In this document: piece after piece, positions 52,517 to 62,137 of the stretch
Numbering within the stretch: position 1 is the stretch's first letter
Layout: the number at the start of each line of letters is the position of its first letter
Assembly: GCF_000300975.2 (NCBI RefSeq)
Contig: NZ_AEEC02000003.1
Span: 179,597 to 243,596, forward strand
Direction: 5' to 3'
Length of the DNA: 64,000 bases
DNA from: Herbaspirillum frisingense GSF30
Lineage (GTDB): Bacteria > Pseudomonadota > Gammaproteobacteria > Burkholderiales > Burkholderiaceae_D
Notes under the pieces: generated by a model
Told to the model about the DNA's origin: nothing
Databases searched by the model: none
Seen by the model: the letters and a program-made list of their open reading frames with translations, nothing else
Translations under genes and position numbers: made by a program

Positions 52517-54166
52517 ATGCGCACGAATCTACCTATCACCACCAATGAACGGTTGCTGGAGGATGGCAAGTCCATCGTTTCCAAGACCGACCTGCAGGGC
52601 AACATCCTCTACGTCAATCCTTACTTCGTGGAAATCAGCGGCTTCGAGGAAGCCGAACTGATCGGCGCGCCGCAGAATATCGTGCGCCATCCGGAAATGC
52701 CGCGCGAAGCCTTTGCCGACATGTGGACCACGCTCAAGGCCGGGCTGCCCTGGAACGGGCTGGTCAAGAACCGCTGCAAGAACGGCGACTTCTACTGGGT
52801 ACAGGCCAACGTGACGCCGGTACGTGAAAACGGCCGCGCCGTCGGCTACATGTCGGTGCGTACCCGCCCTTCGCGGGAGCAGGTGCAGGCCGCCGATACC
52901 GCGTATCGACGCTTTGTGGCCGGTCAGGCGCGTGGCGTGCGTATCCATCGCGGCGCTGTGGTCCGTACCGGCCTGGTGGGATGGCGGCAAGGTCTGCGTG
53001 ACCTGTCGGTGGCGCGACGACTGGGCTGGACCATGAGCGTGCTGACACTGATGTTCCTGCTGGGCGGCGTCGTTGCCGGGGCCGCCGTGCAGCGCGCTGG
53101 CGGCAGCCCGTACGCGGTGTGGCTGGGGACAGCGCTGGGCGCCATCCTGCTATTGGGTTCGTGGGCGCTGCTGCACGCGAGCATCGTGGCACCGTTGCAG
53201 AGGGCCATCCGGTCCGTGCATGGTCTGGCCGGTGGCGACCTCGACCTGCATATCGATACCGACGCTCGCGGCGACATGGGGTTGCTGCTGCAGGCCTTGC
53301 AGCAACTCAACGTCAACCTGCGCGCCATCATCGGCGACGTGCGACGCAATGTGGAATCGATGACCATCTCCACCGGCGAGATCGCCAGCGGCAACATGGA
53401 CCTTTCCGGGCGCACCGAATCGCAGGCCTCGGCGCTGGAGGAGACCGCGTCCAGCGTCGAGCAGTTCGCCGCCACCGTGCGCCAGAACGCCGACTCCGCC
53501 GCCAATGCCGACCGCCAGGCACAATCGGCCTCCTCCATTGCCCAGCGTGGCAGCCAGTCGGTACAGCGCATGGGCAAGACCATGGAAGAGATCGATACGG
53601 CCTCGCACAAGATCGTCGACATCATCGCGCTCATCGATGGCATTTCCTTCCAGACCAACATCCTGGCCCTGAACGCGGCCGTCGAGGCAGCCCGCGCCGG
53701 CGAACAGGGCCGCGGCTTCGCCGTGGTGGCTTCAGAAGTGCGCACGCTGGCGCAGCGTTCGGCCTCGGCCGCCAAGGACATCAAGGGACTGATCGACGAC
53801 TCCCGCGCCAAGGTGGAAAGCGGCAACCAGCTGGTGCGGGAGACCGCGCAAGCCATGGGTGACCTGGGCGGTGCAGTGGAAAACATGGCGGTGACCATGG
53901 CCGAGATCACGGTGGCCAGCAATGAGCAGAGTGGCGGCATCGAACAACTGAACCAGGCCGTCAATGCCATCGACGAAACCACGCAGCAGAATGCGGCGCT
54001 GGTGGAGCAGGCCGCGGCGGCCGCGGAAAACCTGCGCGACCAGGCGGTCAAGCTGAGCCAGGCCATGTCGGTATTCAAGATCAGCCACGGCGCTACGCGC
54101 CCCGGCGCATCGGCGGCGCTGCGGCCATCGCGCGCGCAGGACCCGGGCCTGATGCTGGCGCAATAA
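52517..54166 (+). CDS. Aer-like aerotaxis/energy-taxis receptor
   Basis: A 549-residue chemoreceptor: N-terminal PAS domain (about 10-120; DLQGNILYVNPYFVEISGFE, NGDFYWVQANVTPV), central membrane pair (about 170-220; VLTLMFLLGGVVAGAAV, LGTALGAILLLGSWALL), HAMP, and signalling hairpin ([20 protein letters not shown]). Aer of E. coli (506 residues) senses redox through FAD bound to PAS; the same is probable here. Tail ends in a short Ala-rich stretch. Confidence 0.92.
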   Translation: MRTNLPITTNERLLEDGKSIVSKTDLQGNILYVNPYFVEISGFEEAELIGAPQNIVRHPEMPREAFADMWTTLKAGLPWNGLVKNRCKNGDFYWVQANVTPVRENGRAVGYMSVRTRPSREQVQAADTAYRRFVAGQARGVRIHRGAVVRTGLVGWRQGLRDLSVARRLGWTMSVLTLMFLLGGVVAGAAVQRAGGSPYAVWLGTALGAILLLGSWALLHASIVAPLQRAIRSVHGLAGGDLDLHIDTDARGDMGLLLQALQQLNVNLRAIIGDVRRNVESMTISTGEIASGNMDLSGRTESQASALEETASSVEQFAATVRQNADSAANADRQAQSASSIAQRGSQSVQRMGKTMEEIDTASHKIVDIIALIDGISFQTNILALNAAVEAARAGEQGRGFAVVASEVRTLAQRSASAAKDIKGLIDDSRAKVESGNQLVRETAQAMGDLGGAVENMAVTMAEITVASNEQSGGIEQLNQAVNAIDETTQQNAALVEQAAAAAENLRDQAVKLSQAMSVFKISHGATRPGASAALRPSRAQDPGLMLAQ

Positions 54167-54235
54167 AGCCGCAGCGAGGAAGCCTGCTTTACACAGCATT
54201 GCATATCTTTACGCGCATGGCAGGGGGTGGCACCT

Positions 54236-54263
54236 TTGCACGGCTGTCGCGCTTGCTTATGAT
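54236..54263 (+). promoter_or_regulatory. Promoter of small gene at 54351
   Basis: TTGCAC (54236-54241), 16-base spacer, TATGAT (54258-54263). Confidence 0.5.
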
Positions 54264-54350
54264 GAACTCCCGCCCGGTGGTCTCCGGTATCGCTGACGAT
54301 ATCGATGCAATCTGCCGGGTGCCTTCGATCTCATCACAAGGGAGTTTCAC

Positions 54351-54560
54351 ATGAGCGTATCTTCCGTTTCCTCCGGCAACAGCGGCTTCTACAACACCGT
54401 CATCGCACCGATCAAGAAGGTCGCCGTGGAAGTGGGCGACGACATCGAAAGCGCCTACGACACCACTGCCGGCGCCGTCTCCTCGGCTGCACATGCGGTG
54501 GCCGATAGCGTCAGCTCGGGTATCAAGGCGATCGGCAACATCATCGATACCACGGCCTGA
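54351..54560 (+). CDS. Small Ser/Ala-rich protein of unknown function
   Basis: A 69-residue protein: MSVSSVSSGNSGFYNTVIAP, then amphipathic helices (AAHAVADSVSSGIKAIGNII). Resembles small phasin/LEA-like helices in composition but no family is recognised. AAGGGAG ribosome site and a good promoter (54236-54263) support it. Confidence 0.65.
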   Translation: MSVSSVSSGNSGFYNTVIAPIKKVAVEVGDDIESAYDTTAGAVSSAAHAVADSVSSGIKAIGNIIDTTA

Positions 54561-54708
54561 ACCAACCGTTTCACGCGAGCGCATCACCCATGGTGGTGAC
54601 GGTCGCGTTGGCATTGCGTGATGGAATGCGTATCCGGCCATCGCGGTCCGCAGGGCGACATGCAATAATCCGGGCAATCCGACTTCTTCGGCTCGCCCGG
54701 ACCCTGCC

Positions 54709-55335
54709 ATGCTGCTGTACACCATCTACCTGATCGCCATCTGCGCCGAAGCCGTCTCCGGCGCGCTCATGGGTATCCGCAAGGATATGGATATCTTCGG
54801 TATCTGCCTCATCGGTACGGTCGCCGCGCTCGGTGGCGGCACCGTGCGCGACATCCTGATCGGTCACTATCCGCTGGGCTGGGTGGCGCATCCGGAATAC
54901 CTGGCCTTCACCATCTGCGCGGCCATCGTGGCGGCAGTCGCGGCGCGGGCCTTGCATCACTTCAAATCGGCCTTCCTGGTGGTGGATGCGCTGGGGCTGG
55001 TGGCCTTCACCATCATCGGCTGCGACATCGCCCGCAGCTTCGACAACTTCCATCCCGCCATCGTGGTCATGCTGGGGATGGTCACCGGCGTATTCGGTGG
55101 CCTGCTGCGCGACGTGCTGTGCAACGAAATCCCGCTGGTGCTGCGGCGCGAGATCTACGCCAGCGTCTCGCTGCTGACCGGCGCCCTGTATGTGCTGATC
55201 CTGCATCTGCAGATCGACAGCCGCATCGCCACCCTGAGCTCGCTGCTGCTGGGCTTTTCGGTACGCCTGCTGGCCATCCGCTTCCATTGGGAATTGCCGC
55301 GCATGGACAAGGAACGGGTGCGCGGCTTCGACTGA
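54709..55335 (+). CDS. Trimeric intracellular cation channel family protein (UPF0126, YicG-like)
   Basis: A 208-residue protein with seven hydrophobic segments and the repeated signature GTVAALGGGTVRDILIG and GMVTGVFGGLLRDVLCNEIP, the glycine-rich repeats of UPF0126/TRIC bacterial homologues that act as K+-permeable channels or related transporters. Length normal. Starts about 150 bases after the small gene; no ribosome site of note. Confidence 0.9.
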   Translation: MLLYTIYLIAICAEAVSGALMGIRKDMDIFGICLIGTVAALGGGTVRDILIGHYPLGWVAHPEYLAFTICAAIVAAVAARALHHFKSAFLVVDALGLVAFTIIGCDIARSFDNFHPAIVVMLGMVTGVFGGLLRDVLCNEIPLVLRREIYASVSLLTGALYVLILHLQIDSRIATLSSLLLGFSVRLLAIRFHWELPRMDKERVRGFD

Positions 55336-55366
55336 GCTCTGCGCCGCCCACCACGCCCCAGAACGC

Positions 55367-55397
55367 AAAAAGCCCGCCTCGGATGAGGCGGGCCGTT
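55367..55397. terminator. Hairpin terminator
   Basis: GCCCGCCTC (55372-55380), loop GGAT, GAGGCGGGC (55385-55393). On the plus strand TTCATT follows; on the minus strand TTTTT. It is best as a minus-strand terminator but may stop both. Confidence 0.65.
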
Positions 55398-55924
55398 CAT
55401 TGATTAACGCTGGATTCACCGCGACCCAGGCTATCTGCTAGGTGTCACCGATCCGACCTGCCCGGCCTATCTGGCCGGTGCGGTCCTGCTCCAGGTGTTC
55501 GTCTTGTCCTGGTTCCGGCAGATCTCAGGGATCGGCGGTCCAGTCACTCCATCTACGAGCGCTTAATTAACTATTTGCTCCACGGGACAAGCCCGTGATC
55601 GGCGGACGATTTGCTGTACCTGCCACATGCCCGCGCTATCTGCACGGCCACATGGGGCGGGCCACTGGCGATCGCCGGCCGCGCCCTGTGCATCCTGAGC
55701 GCAACGAAACGCCGCGCGGCTGATGCAGGAAGGGCTGGCATCCCCTCTTCCGGATCGGGATCGGCCCTGACTATCTGCCAGGTGCCGCTCCGAGGAAGCC
55801 CTCGTCCGGAGTGAGGTGATGCCGCTTGGTGCTGCCGGCCTGGCCATCGGAACGTATGGAATACCTTGGCGTTCAGGCGCGGGCAGCGGGGATGTTCGGG
55901 TTCGCTTGCGCGAAGATCGAGGTC
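55398..55924. other. Gene-poor region of about 530 bases
   Basis: No convincing gene. Short frames here have no ribosome site or recognisable product. It has scattered small hairpins (for example CACGGG-ACAAG-CCCGTG around 55580). It could hold a small RNA or decayed sequence; nothing specific was identified. Confidence 0.5.
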
Positions 55925-56134
55925 TTAGATGACCTTGATGTTGGTGGCCTTTTCACCCTTGGGGCCGACACCGCGGTCGAACGACACGCGCTGGTTTTCC
56001 GACAGGCTGCGGAAGCCATTGGACTGGATGTCCTGGAAGTGCGCGAAGACGTCGGCGCCGCCGGCATCAGGAGTGATGAAGCCGAAGCCCTTGGCATCGT
56101 TGAACCATTTGACTACGCCGGTTTGAGTACTCAT
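55925..56134 (-). CDS. Cold-shock protein CspA family
   Basis: A 69-residue CSD protein: [20 protein letters not shown] and [14 protein letters not shown] have the RNP-1 (KGFGFI) and RNP-2 (VFAHF) single-strand nucleic acid motifs. Chaperones mRNA at low temperature or in general growth. AAAGGAATAAAC is the ribosome site. The leader upstream is AT-rich and long, as is common for this family; a minus-strand -10-like TACAAT at 56302-56307 would give a leader near 160 nt. Confidence 0.95.
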   Translation of the reverse strand: MSTQTGVVKWFNDAKGFGFITPDAGGADVFAHFQDIQSNGFRSLSENQRVSFDRGVGPKGEKATNIKVI

Positions 56135-56584
56135 GTTTATTCCTTTGGAAAAGTTTGGGACGAATGAAGGCAACATGCCTGCAAGGCACTTGAGACCAAG
56201 AACTGAAACCGAAGGAAAGAAAACAGAACGACCGAGGAGGGAACGACAGTCAGGCGGAATTGGAACCAACAAGAATACAACTTGATGCAAGTACAACCAG
56301 CATTGTACACGACTTGCAGCAAATTGCCTCTCCTTGTCAACAAATGTGTGGTTTTTATGAAAAACGAGGCGCTGTCACGCCGCATCCCCTCAGCGACATC
56401 CCGTCGTCTTACGCGATAAATCGAAACGGCGATCAGGGGGAAGAAAAACCGCTTAACCACTTTATGCGACTCCAACGTAATTCCGGTATATTCAGCCGAA
56501 TGGCCGTGTCCCGTTTGCGCCTGTGCATGGCGCTGCAAACGGCATCGCGGGTTTCGCTGCATGTCACCAGTCCCTGCGTGCTCA
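56135..56584. promoter_or_regulatory. Divergent intergenic region, csp leader and HD-GYP promoter
   Basis: 450 bases. Left part is the long csp leader with a -10-like TACAAT (minus strand 56302-56307). Right part serves the HD-GYP gene; AT-rich near 56480-56500 (TATATT around 56496), with no clear -35. Confidence 0.4.
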
Positions 56585-59500
56585 ATGCCCCTCCCCGAAC
56601 GCCCTTTGCCTGATACGAGCGACGACGATGCCAGCCTGCCTGGCCTGCCGGTGCGCTTTGGTATTTCAGCACTGGTGATGGCAGGCATGATCCTGCTGGC
56701 GGTGGTGCTGGTGTCGGTGGGCTGGTGGGGCGCGCGTCAGGTCCTGCTGGACATGGCCGAACGTTCGGCCGAGGACGCCGGGCGCATCATGACGGAACGC
56801 TCGCGCCGCATCATCGACCCTGCCGTGGCCACGCTGCGCCAGCTGGCATTCGATCCCATCACGCAGGCCGGCACATTGGACGAACGTCTCACGCGCATTG
56901 CCGCCTTCTCCATCGACATGGTCGCCAACCCGCTGGTCTCGGCGGTCTATGTGGGCTATCCCAATGGCGACTTCCTGCTGGTGCGGGCGCTACGCGGCGC
57001 CGAGCAGCGCGAGTTCTTTGGCGCACCGGCGGCAACCGCTTTCCTGGTGCAGACCATCACCGTCAATGGCGCCGGCCAGCCGAAGGGCCAATACCGTTTC
57101 TATAGTGCCGAGCTGAAACTGCTGGCCCTGGACGACCAACCCGCTTACCGTTTTGATCCCCGCACCCGCCCCTGGTACGCCAGCGCTGACCGTTCGCTGG
57201 CCCCGGCGATTTCGGCGCCCTACGTGTTCTTTACCACGCGCCAGATCGGCATCAGCCTGTCGCAGCGCGCCCGTAACAGCGACGCGGTGGTGGCCATCGA
57301 CATGACGCTCGATGACCTGGCGGCCAGCCTGGGCAATCTGCGCCTGACGCCCCACAGCGAACTGGCGCTGGTGGACGAGAACGACAAGGTGATCGCCTAC
57401 GGTGACATGGGTCGGGTACTGGAGCAGGACGGCGACAACTTCCGCTTCCGCAGCCTGGCCGAACTGGACGTGTCGAGCCTGTCACTGTTGTCGGCCAAGT
57501 CCAGGGCGGGCGAGCAGCGCGCCCTCTACGATGTCAACGGCAGGGAATGGCTGGGCCTGTCACTGCCCTTCAACGTGATCGACGGCCACACCCTCAATCT
57601 GCTGATTGCCGCGCCCGGCGACGAACTGCTGGGTCAACTGGATCGCAATCGCAAGACACTGGTACTGGTGGCGCTGCTGCTGGTGATCGCCTTCCTGCCG
57701 CTGGGCTGGTGGGCTGGCCGTGCCATCGGGCGCAGCATGGAACGGCTGGCGCTGCAGGCCGGGCGCATGTCGCGCTTCGACTTCCGTACCCAGGACCGCA
57801 AACGCAGCGTGCTGCGCGAAGTCAATATGCTGACCCAGATGGTGGACCACGTCAGCCTGACGGTAGAAGCCTTCCTCGATATCAGTGCCATCCTCAGCAC
57901 GGAAATCCATGTCGAAGAAATGTTGCAGCAGGTGCTGGAGAAATTCGTCCAGGCCACCCGCTGCGATGGTGGAGCAGTCTACCTGTGGCAGCGCGAGAGC
58001 CGGCAGATGCAGCGTGCGGCCGCCTACGGGCAGCAATGCGGACTGACCGATACCATGGCCTACGAGGAACATGGCCCCGCCGCCGACATGGCCCGCGAAA
58101 CCGACGACAACCGCCTGCGCGTGGAACTGGACCTGCGCGGCCGCAATGGCTCGCTGGAAGGGCTGCTGGTGCTGATGCATGCGCACGACAGCGCGCATGA
58201 GGATCCGCGCTTCCTGGCCTTTGCGCGCAGGCTGTCGGGCATGCTGGCCGTGGCCATCGAAACGCGCCAGCTGATCGCCGGACAGAAGGCCCTGCTGGAA
58301 TCCCTGATCCGCCTGATGGCCGACGCCATCGATGCCAAGAGCCCCTATACCGGTGGCCACTGCGAACGCGTGCCGCACCTGGCCATCATGCTGGTGGAGA
58401 GCCTGGAACAGGAGCGCGACGGTCGCTACGCCGACTTCAGCCTCAACGAGGACCAGCGCTACGCCTTCCAGCTGGCCGCGCTGCTGCACGATTGCGGCAA
58501 GGTCACCAGTCCCGAGCACATCGTGGACAAGGCCACCAAGCTGGAAGTGATCCACAACCGTATCCACGAAGTGCGGATGCGCTTCGAGGTCCTGTGGCGC
58601 GATGCCGAACTGGAGCTCCTGCACGAGTACCTGCCTGCGCTGGCACCAGCACAGGCCGAGGCGCTGCGACTGCGACTTGAGGAAAGGCGCAAGCGACTGC
58701 ACGAGGATTTCGCCTTTGTCGCGCAATGCAATGTGGGAGGCGAGGCGATGTCGGAACAGGCCATCGCGCAGTTGCGCCAGATTGCCGCGCAGACCTGGCA
58801 ACGTCACTTCGACGACAGCCTCGGACTGGCCGATGAAGAAGCCCGGCGCCTGGCGGCAGCGCGTGGCGGCCAGCCGGCCCAGGCATTGCCGCAGACCGAG
58901 CAGCTGCTGGCCGATCGGCCGGAACACATGGTGGCGTGGGATGAGGAACATCGTCCGGCGGTCGAACGCGATGACCCGCGCAACACACTGGGTTTCAACA
59001 TGAAGCTGCCGCGCTATCGGCAGAACATGGGCGAACTGCACAACCTGACGGTACGGCGCGGCACGCTGACCGAGGAAGACCGCTTCGCCATCAACAACCA
59101 CATCGTGCAAACCCTGGTGATGCTCAAGCGCCTGCCCTGGCCCGACTCGCTCAAGAGCGTGCCTGACACGGCCGCCAACCATCACGAGAAAATGGACGGC
59201 ACCGGCTACCCGCGCGGCCTGCTGGCGGGCGAGCTGCCCTTGCAGGATCGCGTGATGGCGCTGGCCGATGTGTTCGAAGCGCTGACCGCAGCCGATCGCC
59301 CCTACAAGCCGGCCAAGACCTTGTCGGAATCGTTGCGCATCATGGCCTTCATGTGCCGCGACCGCCATCTGGATGCGGATTTGTTCCGCTATTTCCTGCG
59401 CAGCCGGCTGTGGCAGAACTATGCCGATGACATGCTGCGACCGGCGCAACGCGACGAGGTCGATATCGCAGGCATCGAAGCACTGCTGACGCCCCCGTAG
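56585..59500 (+). CDS. Large HD-GYP phosphodiesterase with dCache, HAMP, GAF domains and an internal insertion
   Basis: A 971-residue protein: membrane segment (about 30-50), periplasmic double-Cache-like sensor (about 60-340), second membrane span (about 355-375), HAMP-like stretch, GAF (about 440-560), then HD-GYP. HD pair H635-D636 in LLHDCGK; GYP motif HHEKMDGTGYP at 866-876. The two lie 231 residues apart, about 165 more than in usual HD-GYP domains, so there is a large helical insert (EERRKRLHEDFAFVAQCN, and more). ATG 56585 or 56561; neither has a strong ribosome site. Predicted to degrade c-di-GMP. Confidence 0.88.
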   Translation: MPLPERPLPDTSDDDASLPGLPVRFGISALVMAGMILLAVVLVSVGWWGARQVLLDMAERSAEDAGRIMTERSRRIIDPAVATLRQLAFDPITQAGTLDERLTRIAAFSIDMVANPLVSAVYVGYPNGDFLLVRALRGAEQREFFGAPAATAFLVQTITVNGAGQPKGQYRFYSAELKLLALDDQPAYRFDPRTRPWYASADRSLAPAISAPYVFFTTRQIGISLSQRARNSDAVVAIDMTLDDLAASLGNLRLTPHSELALVDENDKVIAYGDMGRVLEQDGDNFRFRSLAELDVSSLSLLSAKSRAGEQRALYDVNGREWLGLSLPFNVIDGHTLNLLIAAPGDELLGQLDRNRKTLVLVALLLVIAFLPLGWWAGRAIGRSMERLALQAGRMSRFDFRTQDRKRSVLREVNMLTQMVDHVSLTVEAFLDISAILSTEIHVEEMLQQVLEKFVQATRCDGGAVYLWQRESRQMQRAAAYGQQCGLTDTMAYEEHGPAADMARETDDNRLRVELDLRGRNGSLEGLLVLMHAHDSAHEDPRFLAFARRLSGMLAVAIETRQLIAGQKALLESLIRLMADAIDAKSPYTGGHCERVPHLAIMLVESLEQERDGRYADFSLNEDQRYAFQLAALLHDCGKVTSPEHIVDKATKLEVIHNRIHEVRMRFEVLWRDAELELLHEYLPALAPAQAEALRLRLEERRKRLHEDFAFVAQCNVGGEAMSEQAIAQLRQIAAQTWQRHFDDSLGLADEEARRLAAARGGQPAQALPQTEQLLADRPEHMVAWDEEHRPAVERDDPRNTLGFNMKLPRYRQNMGELHNLTVRRGTLTEEDRFAINNHIVQTLVMLKRLPWPDSLKSVPDTAANHHEKMDGTGYPRGLLAGELPLQDRVMALADVFEALTAADRPYKPAKTLSESLRIMAFMCRDRHLDADLFRYFLRSRLWQNYADDMLRPAQRDEVDIAGIEALLTPP

Positions 59501-59599
59501 GCCTGAACCGCAGGCGGGCCTGGGCCGGCCAGCACTTCCGGCGTAGAATCGGCGGCTGCCGACATTGGCACACCCTCTTATCCCTTGCGAACGCATTCC

Positions 59600-60256
59600 A
59601 TGACGCACAAGATCTTCTGGTCGGCGCCCTACCAGACCGAACTTGATACCGTGATCACCCACCTCGATGGCGATCAGGTGCAAGTGGCCGACACCATCTT
59701 CTTCGCTTTCTCCGGCGGGCAGGAGAGCGACGCCGGCACACTCGGCGGCCATCCTGTCCTCACGGCGGAAAAGCGCGACCTGTCCATCGTCTACACGCTG
59801 CCGGCCGGGCATGGATTGCAGGTCGGCGATGCAGTGAAGATGCATATCGACTGGGAGCGCCGGTACCGCCTGATGCGCCTGCATTTCGCCGCCGAAATGG
59901 TATTGCAGCTGGTGTATCAGTTGCGCCCCGGGATCGAACGCATCGGCGCCCATATCGCAGCGGACAAGGCGCGCGTGGATTTCGCCAGCGAGACCAGCCT
60001 GGCGCCGCTGTTCGGGGAAATCGAGGCCGCCACGCAACGGCTGGTCTCAGCGGGATTGCCTATCGTCACCGCCTTCAGCGATGAACAGGCCGGGCGTCGC
60101 TATTGGGAAGTCGAAGGATTCGCGCGCATGGCCTGCGGCGGCACGCACCCGCGTACCACGGCCGAAGTGGGCAAGATTCGGCTCAAGCGCAAGAACACCG
60201 GCAAAGGCAAGGAACGCATCGAGATCATGCTCGATGCCGGCCTGCAGACTGCCTGA
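59600..60256 (+). CDS. Alanyl-tRNA editing protein AlaX-like
   Basis: A 218-residue protein related to the editing domain of alanyl-tRNA synthetase. It would remove Ser or Gly wrongly attached to tRNA-Ala. Zinc-site residues H95 (RLHFAAEMVL), C179 and H183 (ACGGTHP) are present, but the second His of HxxxH is E99, so zinc coordination differs from the usual H-x3-H, C-x3-H set. Start at ATG 59600. Just ahead of arfB, so a translation quality-control pair. Confidence 0.85.
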   Translation: MTHKIFWSAPYQTELDTVITHLDGDQVQVADTIFFAFSGGQESDAGTLGGHPVLTAEKRDLSIVYTLPAGHGLQVGDAVKMHIDWERRYRLMRLHFAAEMVLQLVYQLRPGIERIGAHIAADKARVDFASETSLAPLFGEIEAATQRLVSAGLPIVTAFSDEQAGRRYWEVEGFARMACGGTHPRTTAEVGKIRLKRKNTGKGKERIEIMLDAGLQTA

Positions 60257-60271
60257 ATGTGAACAGAGGGC

Positions 60272-60679
60272 TTGACCATTTCCATCCCGCTGATCCCCGA
60301 GGAAGAAGTCGAACTGACGGCCATCCGCGCACAAGGCGCAGGCGGACAGAACGTCAACAAGGTATCGAGCGCGATCCACCTGCGCTTTGACATCCACGCC
60401 TCGTCCCTGCCGGATGAGATCAAGCAACGTCTGCTGACATGGTCGGACCAGCGCATCAGCAAGGATGGCGTCATCATCATCAAGGCGCAGACACACCGCA
60501 GCCAGGAAAAGAACAAGGCGGAAGCCTTGCAGCGTCTCCAGGAAATGCTGGCCCTGGCCGCGGCGGTACCGGTGCCGCGCCGCCCGACCCGCCCGACCCG
60601 TAGTTCCCAGCGGAAACGACTGCAGAGCAAGACACAGCGCGGCGAGATCAAATCGATGCGCGGCAAGGTGCGCGATTGA
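60272..60679 (+). CDS. arfB: Alternative ribosome-rescue peptidyl-tRNA hydrolase ArfB
   Basis: A 135-residue protein of the YaeJ/ICT1 family. The catalytic GGQ motif is present: [11 protein letters not shown] with G24 G25 Q26. The C-terminus is basic ([17 protein letters not shown]) as needed for binding in the empty mRNA channel of stalled ribosomes. Rescues non-stop ribosomes without tmRNA. The start is TTG at 60272, with AGAGGG ahead. 15 bases after alaX. Confidence 0.92.
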   Translation: MTISIPLIPEEEVELTAIRAQGAGGQNVNKVSSAIHLRFDIHASSLPDEIKQRLLTWSDQRISKDGVIIIKAQTHRSQEKNKAEALQRLQEMLALAAAVPVPRRPTRPTRSSQRKRLQSKTQRGEIKSMRGKVRD

Positions 60680-60866
60680 TGCCGGCCCGGGCCGCCGCAC
60701 GGGGTCAGCGAGGGCCGCAAGAATTCCCGCCTGGCTCCAGGGTAACGAGGTAACATGGACTTTTGCATCGCAAAGGGATGATCCATGGGCAAGCCATCAA
60801 GCGAGCAGGCCATGGACAGGCGATGAACACACCGGGTCAATTTCATCAATGGAGGGGGATGTCACC

Positions 60867-61802
60867 ATGTCGGAAGCAAAGAAATATCGTCTCGTCACGC
60901 GCAGCGACTTCGATGGTCTGGTCTGTGCAGTCTTGTTGAAGCATCTGGACATGATCAACGAGATCCTGTTCGTCCACCCCAAGGACATGCAGGATGGCAA
61001 GATCGCCATCAGCGACAACGACATCACCACCAACCTGCCCTTCGTTGCGGGCGTGCATCTGGCCTTCGATCACCATCTGTCCGAAACCATCCGCAACACC
61101 GGTGAACGCAAGAACCACGTGATCCATCCGGAGGCGCCGTCGGCTGCGCGCGTGGTGTATGACTACTACGGTGGTGACAAGACTTTCCCGGCGGCCTGGG
61201 CCGACATGATGGCCGCCGTCGACAAGGGCGACTCCGCCCGCTTCAACGAGGAGGAAGTGCTCAACCCGCAAGGCTGGGACCTGCTGAACTTCCTCATGGA
61301 CGCGCGCACCGGCCTGGGGCGCTTCCGCGACTTCCGCATCTCCAACTACAACCTGATGATGGACCTGATCGAGCTGTGCAAGACGCACACCATCGATCAG
61401 ATCATGGATTCGCCGGACGTCAAGGAACGTCGCGAGCTGTATTTCGAACATGCGGAGAAATGCAAGGAGCAGATCCGCCGCTGCGCCACGATACACAAGA
61501 ACCTGGTCGTGCTGGACCTGCGCAAGGAAGAGACCATCTTCGCCGGCAACCGCTTCATCATCTACGCCCTGTTTCCGCAGACCAACATTTCCATCCACGT
61601 ACTGTGGGGCCTGAAGAATCAGAACACCGTCTTCGCCACCGGGAAGTCCATCCTCAACCGCAGCTCCAAGACCAATATCGGTGCACTGATGTTGGAATAC
61701 GGCGGCGGCGGACACGAGAACGCCGGTACCTGCCAGGTGGACAACGAACGTGCAGAAGAGGTGCTGGAGGCCTTGATCACACGGATCAACAAGGACGGCT
61801 GA
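60867..61802 (+). CDS. DHH-superfamily phosphoesterase-like protein
   Basis: A 311-residue protein. N-terminal DFDGLVCAVLL and FDHHLSE (the DHH motif), and C-terminal GGGGHENAGTCQ like the DHHA1 GGGH motif. Such proteins include exopolyphosphatase, RecJ and nano-RNase / c-di-AMP phosphodiesterases. A lone His near the end and the DFD start suggest an active metal site, but the substrate is not readable. Strong ribosome site (GGAGGGGGAT) and ATG 60867; the frame upstream overlaps arfB. Confidence 0.85.
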   Translation: MSEAKKYRLVTRSDFDGLVCAVLLKHLDMINEILFVHPKDMQDGKIAISDNDITTNLPFVAGVHLAFDHHLSETIRNTGERKNHVIHPEAPSAARVVYDYYGGDKTFPAAWADMMAAVDKGDSARFNEEEVLNPQGWDLLNFLMDARTGLGRFRDFRISNYNLMMDLIELCKTHTIDQIMDSPDVKERRELYFEHAEKCKEQIRRCATIHKNLVVLDLRKEETIFAGNRFIIYALFPQTNISIHVLWGLKNQNTVFATGKSILNRSSKTNIGALMLEYGGGGHENAGTCQVDNERAEEVLEALITRINKDG

Positions 61803-62137
61803 TAATGCCGCGCCTGCCGGCCGGCCCCCGACCGGGGTCGCACGGCGGGCAGCTCCTTGCGACCGTGCACTGTGGCGGCGGTCCGCACCGCCACGGTACC
61901 GCTACGCCATCGGCGCTGTCGATAGACAGGCGTTTCGTCTTTCAGCAAGCACCATCACGCTGGCGCATGAGCGTGCATGCTTCATCAGTTCAATCACCCG
62001 CCCGTCGCTGCATGTCTTCATGCGACGCCAGCGCGGAATTTGCCTTTGGCGGCTCTTCAGCCCGCCGTCTGCCGTGCCATTAACTGTCTGTGATGTCTGC
62101 GATGTCTGTGAAATGAGGTGCAGCACTTCCGGGGGGA
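61803..62137. other. Intergenic region before a chemoreceptor
   Basis: About 335 bases. It contains a three-copy 9-bp tandem repeat (62085-62111) about 27 bases before the receptor gene. No clear promoter or sigma28 box. Confidence 0.45.
62085..62111 (+). repeat. Three-copy 9-bp tandem repeat
   Basis: TGTCTGTGA, TGTCTGCGA, TGTCTGTGA with no gaps, in the leader of the chemoreceptor gene at 62138. Confidence 0.85.

Noticed and set aside
55563..55847. Frames in the 55.4-55.9 kb region
   Set aside because: Short, no ribosome sites, no homology recognised.
57560..60037. Long antisense frame (825 codons, minus)
   Set aside because: Completely opposite to the HD-GYP and AlaX genes; composition (H/Q/V/A-rich) is the usual GC-rich shadow pattern.
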